NCBI GenBank assembly: GCA_965214055.1
Contig: OZ243931.1
Span: 930,001-994,000, forward strand
Reading direction: 5' to 3'
DNA length: 64,000 nucleotides
Source of the DNA: WTGA01 sp965214055
GTDB taxonomy: Bacteria; Pseudomonadota; Gammaproteobacteria; Arenicellales; Poriferihabitantaceae
Both the position numbers and the translations under genes were made by a program. Below, piece after piece: positions 61,520 through 64,000 of this stretch. The notes beneath the pieces were generated by a model. The model saw only the letters and a list, made by a program, of their open reading frames with translations. It had not been told where the DNA came from and made no database searches. Numbering within the stretch: the stretch's first letter is position 1; each line of letters opens with the position of its first letter.

Positions 61520-62338
61520 GGCATGAAATGCAATGTGCTCTTCGATGAAGGTGGCAATAAAATAATAACTGTGGTCATATCCCGGCTGCAGCCTCAGGGT
61601 CAGTGCCTGCCCCGCCTCGTCGCATGCGGCCTGGAGCAGCTCCGGTTTCAGTTGTCCCTCCAGAAAATCATCGTCAGTACCCTGGTCCACCAGAATCTCC
61701 CGGCTTCCCATCCCCTGCCTGATCAGGGAGGTGGCGTCATACGGTTCCCAGCCGGACGGGTCATCGCCCAGATAGCCACTCAATGCCTTCACACCCCAGG
61801 GGCATCGCATGGGAGAGCAGATCGGGGCAAATGCCGAGATGGACTGGTATTTTTCAGGATTTCGAAGGCCAATGGTGAGAGCTCCATGGCCCCCCATGGA
61901 ATGCCCGGTGATCCCCTGCCGATGGACATCCCCATTGAATTTCGAGAATACCAGTTCCGGCAACTCCTCGGTAATATAGCGGTACATCCGGTAATTCCGG
62001 TCCCAGGGTGCCTGGGTGGCATCCACGTAAAAGCCCGCTCCGGTACCGAAATCATAGTCCTCATCCTCCCCCGGTATGCCGGCTCCCCGGGGACTGGTAT
62101 CCGGGACAACCAGCATCCAGCCATGGTTGGATGCTGGACGCTGGGCACCTGCCTTGGTGGTGAAATTTTCTTCGGTACAGGTCAACCCGGACAAAAACCA
62201 CAATACCGGAACGGGGCCCCGGTGGATCCCCGGGGGCTGGTACACCGAAAACTGCATGGGTGTCCCCGTGGCTTCGGATAAATGGCGGTAGGTCCCCTGG
62301 ACCCCGCCAAAGCAGGACTGTTCACTGATAATTTCCAT
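61499..62338 (-). CDS. fghA: S-formylglutathione hydrolase
   Basis: 279 residues from ATG 62338 (GTG 62359 possible). Catalytic Ser in GITGHSMGGHGALTIGL; FLSGLTCTEENFTTKAGAQR and the C-terminal YDHSYYFIATFIEEHIAFHA with catalytic His are family hallmarks. It hydrolyses S-formylglutathione to formate and glutathione, the second step of glutathione-dependent formaldehyde oxidation. It follows adhC by 58 bases. Confidence 0.93.
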   Translation of the reverse strand: MEIISEQSCFGGVQGTYRHLSEATGTPMQFSVYQPPGIHRGPVPVLWFLSGLTCTEENFTTKAGAQRPASNHGWMLVVPDTSPRGAGIPGEDEDYDFGTGAGFYVDATQAPWDRNYRMYRYITEELPELVFSKFNGDVHRQGITGHSMGGHGALTIGLRNPEKYQSISAFAPICSPMRCPWGVKALSGYLGDDPSGWEPYDATSLIRQGMGSREILVDQGTDDDFLEGQLKPELLQAACDEAGQALTLRLQPGYDHSYYFIATFIEEHIAFHARQMTAR

Positions 62339-62396
62339 CTGGAAAACCCCGGAACTCACGAATGGAACTTATATAGTGTCTGGCAGAAAAACCCCC

Positions 62397-63512
62397 TCAC
62401 GAATCATACACCACCACGCTTCGGATGGATTCCCCGGCGTGCATCAGGTCAAAGGCATCGTTGATCCGGTCCAGAGGCATGGTGTGGGTAATCAGGTCAT
62501 CGATATTGATTTTTCCGTCCATATACCAATCCACGATTTTCGGGACATCGGTCCGGCCCCTTGCTCCGCCAAATGCGGTCCCCCGCCATACCCGGCCGGT
62601 GACGAGTTGAAATGGCCGGGTGCTGATTTCCTGACCGGCCCCGGCTACCCCAATGATGACGCTTTCCCCCCAGCCTTTGTGGCAACATTCCAGCGCCTGG
62701 CGCATCAATTCAACATTGCCGACACATTCAAAACTGTAGTCTGCCCCACCCCCGGTCAAATCCACAAGATAGGCCACCAGGTCATCCTCGACCTCCCCGG
62801 GATTGACAAAATGCGTCATCCCGAAATTCGCCGCGAGGGCTTCCCGCCCGGGATTGATATCCACCCCCACAATCTTGTCCGCCCCGGCAAGCCGTGCACC
62901 CTGAATGACATTCAGGCCAATCCCCCCCAGGCCGAAAACCACCACATTGTCCCCGGGCTGAACCTTCGCCGTGTTGATCACCGCGCCGATCCCCGTGGTG
63001 ACCCCACAACCGATATAACAGATCTTGTCAAACGGAGCATCTTCCCGGACCCTGGCAACCGCTATTTCGGGCAGGACCGTATAGTTCGAGAAAGTCGACG
63101 TTCCCATATAATGAAACAGTTTCTGCCTGCCAATGGAAAACCGGCTCGACCCATCCGGCATGACCCCTTGCCCCTGTGTGACCCGAATCGCCTGGCACAG
63201 GTTGGTTTTTCCGCTGGTGCAATACTCGCACTGCCTGCATTCAGGCGTGTACAGCGGGATAACATGGTCCCCGACCTGAACACTGGTCACCCCGGGCCCT
63301 ACCTCCACGACAACCCCCGCGCCTTCATGTCCAAGCACGGCGGGAAAAAGCCCCTCGGGATCGGCACCAGACAGGGTAAACTCATCGGTATGGCAAATTC
63401 CCGTTGCCTTGATTTCAACCAGCACTTCACCGGCCCTTGGGCCTTCCAGCTGCAGGGTTTCAATTTCCAAAGGTTTGCCGGCCTCGTAGGCCACTGCTGC
63501 TCTTGATTCCAT
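62397..63512 (-). CDS. adhC: S-(hydroxymethyl)glutathione dehydrogenase (class III alcohol dehydrogenase)
   Basis: 371 residues from ATG 63512 (MESRAAVAYEAGKPL). Catalytic zinc ligands in ATGICHTDEF and LGHEGAGVVVEVG; structural zinc Cys in CRQCEYCTSGKTNLC; NAD motif VFGLGGIGLNVIQG. CGVTTGIGAVINTAKVQPGD is typical of class III. It oxidises the formaldehyde-glutathione adduct. The pair with fghA removes formaldehyde, possibly made by the P450 nearby. Confidence 0.94.
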   Translation of the reverse strand: MESRAAVAYEAGKPLEIETLQLEGPRAGEVLVEIKATGICHTDEFTLSGADPEGLFPAVLGHEGAGVVVEVGPGVTSVQVGDHVIPLYTPECRQCEYCTSGKTNLCQAIRVTQGQGVMPDGSSRFSIGRQKLFHYMGTSTFSNYTVLPEIAVARVREDAPFDKICYIGCGVTTGIGAVINTAKVQPGDNVVVFGLGGIGLNVIQGARLAGADKIVGVDINPGREALAANFGMTHFVNPGEVEDDLVAYLVDLTGGGADYSFECVGNVELMRQALECCHKGWGESVIIGVAGAGQEISTRPFQLVTGRVWRGTAFGGARGRTDVPKIVDWYMDGKINIDDLITHTMPLDRINDAFDLMHAGESIRSVVVYDS

Positions 63513-64000
63513 CGTTTTACTCCGCGTATTGAGGTTACAGGTTATTTTCTGACCGAATGACACGGTTCCGGGTAGGTGGTGGCTTCGACAATTTCTCTGT
63601 GTCCACCTCGCTCATGGCCCGTCGACGGGGTTTCCCAAGGGCCTGCCCTGACCGGATTCACCGTATCCAAAGTTTTGATTCCACTTCGGAACCTAAAGTC
63701 TATCAGCTTCAACTTTGCGGATGTCAAAAAAATTTCCCGTTGCCGGATTCCACGACCGGATCCCTGGACTCTCCATCCTGAAACCGGTGCATCCATACCG
63801 GCTTCGGGATTCAATCCCCCCGCCCGGACCCATTGAAGTGGCCGCGAACCGGGAGCGGGTTCGTTTCCGAAGAAAATGGAACCATCCATCTATCGGTCCA
63901 AATCCGGTATGATTGATCCTTGTACAGGGGAGAGGGGGCAACACCCTGAATTCAGGCAATGAGTGGCGATGGGCAACCCATGCCTTCCAAAATCCCCTGG
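63513..64000. other. Right-end region without a supported gene
   Basis: Nearly 490 bases; should include the adhC promoter on the minus strand. Short overlapping frames look spurious. An ATG at 63959 starts a plus-strand frame (MSGDGQPMPSKIPW) open to the window edge, which could be the beginning of a gene but has no convincing RBS. Confidence 0.35.

Noticed and set aside
63715..63912. 65-codon plus-strand ORF near the right edge
   Set aside because: Composition looks random and there is no RBS or homologous motif.

Overview
The window looks like a gammaproteobacterial chromosome. It carries an almost complete gamma-type dcw cluster flanked by lpxC, dciA, secA, argJ, mutT and coaE, and it has an IscR with the three-cysteine spacing of Escherichia coli. 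Genus cannot be read from the sequence. There are no rRNA or tRNA genes and no CRISPR array.

Regions. (1) 1-827: the start of sufB and its regulator iscR. (2) 1273-2537: an IS630-family insertion at a TA, placed directly in front of the coaE ribosome-binding site. (3) 2554-9987: coaE, mutT, argJ, secA, dciA and lpxC, with two decayed genes between dciA and lpxC. (4) 10339-27253: ftsZ-ftsA-ftsQ-murB-murC-murG-ftsW-murD-mraY-murF-murE-ftsI-ftsL-rsmH-mraZ on the minus strand. Junctions mostly overlap, ddl is absent, and one strong promoter with MraZ-type boxes lies upstream. (5) 27.3-33.1 kb: IS debris, a lone AAA ATPase, a CoA-type Nudix hydrolase, hslR, a 2-hydroxyacid dehydrogenase and hemW. 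(6) 33127-42106: a three-level nest of mobile elements. An outer IS carries a D12 adenine methylase and a DDE transposase, is bounded by 16-bp inverted repeats and has a 9-bp target duplication. It is split by a serine-recombinase element, which is itself split by a RIT (recombinase-in-trio) element with 88-bp terminal repeats. The outer IS also rewrote the hemW stop codon. (7) 42.2-47.6 kb: a visibly AT-richer defence-like island with a three-gene RES/Xre-type toxin-antitoxin operon (unknown gene, antitoxin with a 4 x 9-residue repeat, RES toxin), a DUF4393/Abi-alpha-like gene, a second IS630 element and a small ORF. (8) 47.6-63.5 kb: a catabolic cluster. It contains a fumarylacetoacetase-family hydrolase, an acetoacetate-decarboxylase-family protein, a MarR regulator, a cytochrome P450 with its ferredoxin and reductase, a glutamine-synthetase-like ligase, a sulfatase, an HpaE-like dehydrogenase, a LigB/HpaD-like extradiol dioxygenase, a tripartite tricarboxylate transporter, and the glutathione-dependent formaldehyde pair fghA/adhC.

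How the genes may work together. The catabolic genes read as uptake, amine capping or de-esterification, P450 oxidation or demethylation, ring cleavage, semialdehyde oxidation and hydrolysis or decarboxylation, with formaldehyde removal alongside. A shared 24-bp palindromic element overlaps the promoters at both divergent catabolic junctions (48521-48544 and 57271-57294). This makes a single MarR-controlled regulon plausible. The substrate is inferred only as an aromatic, possibly methoxylated and/or aminated, compound.
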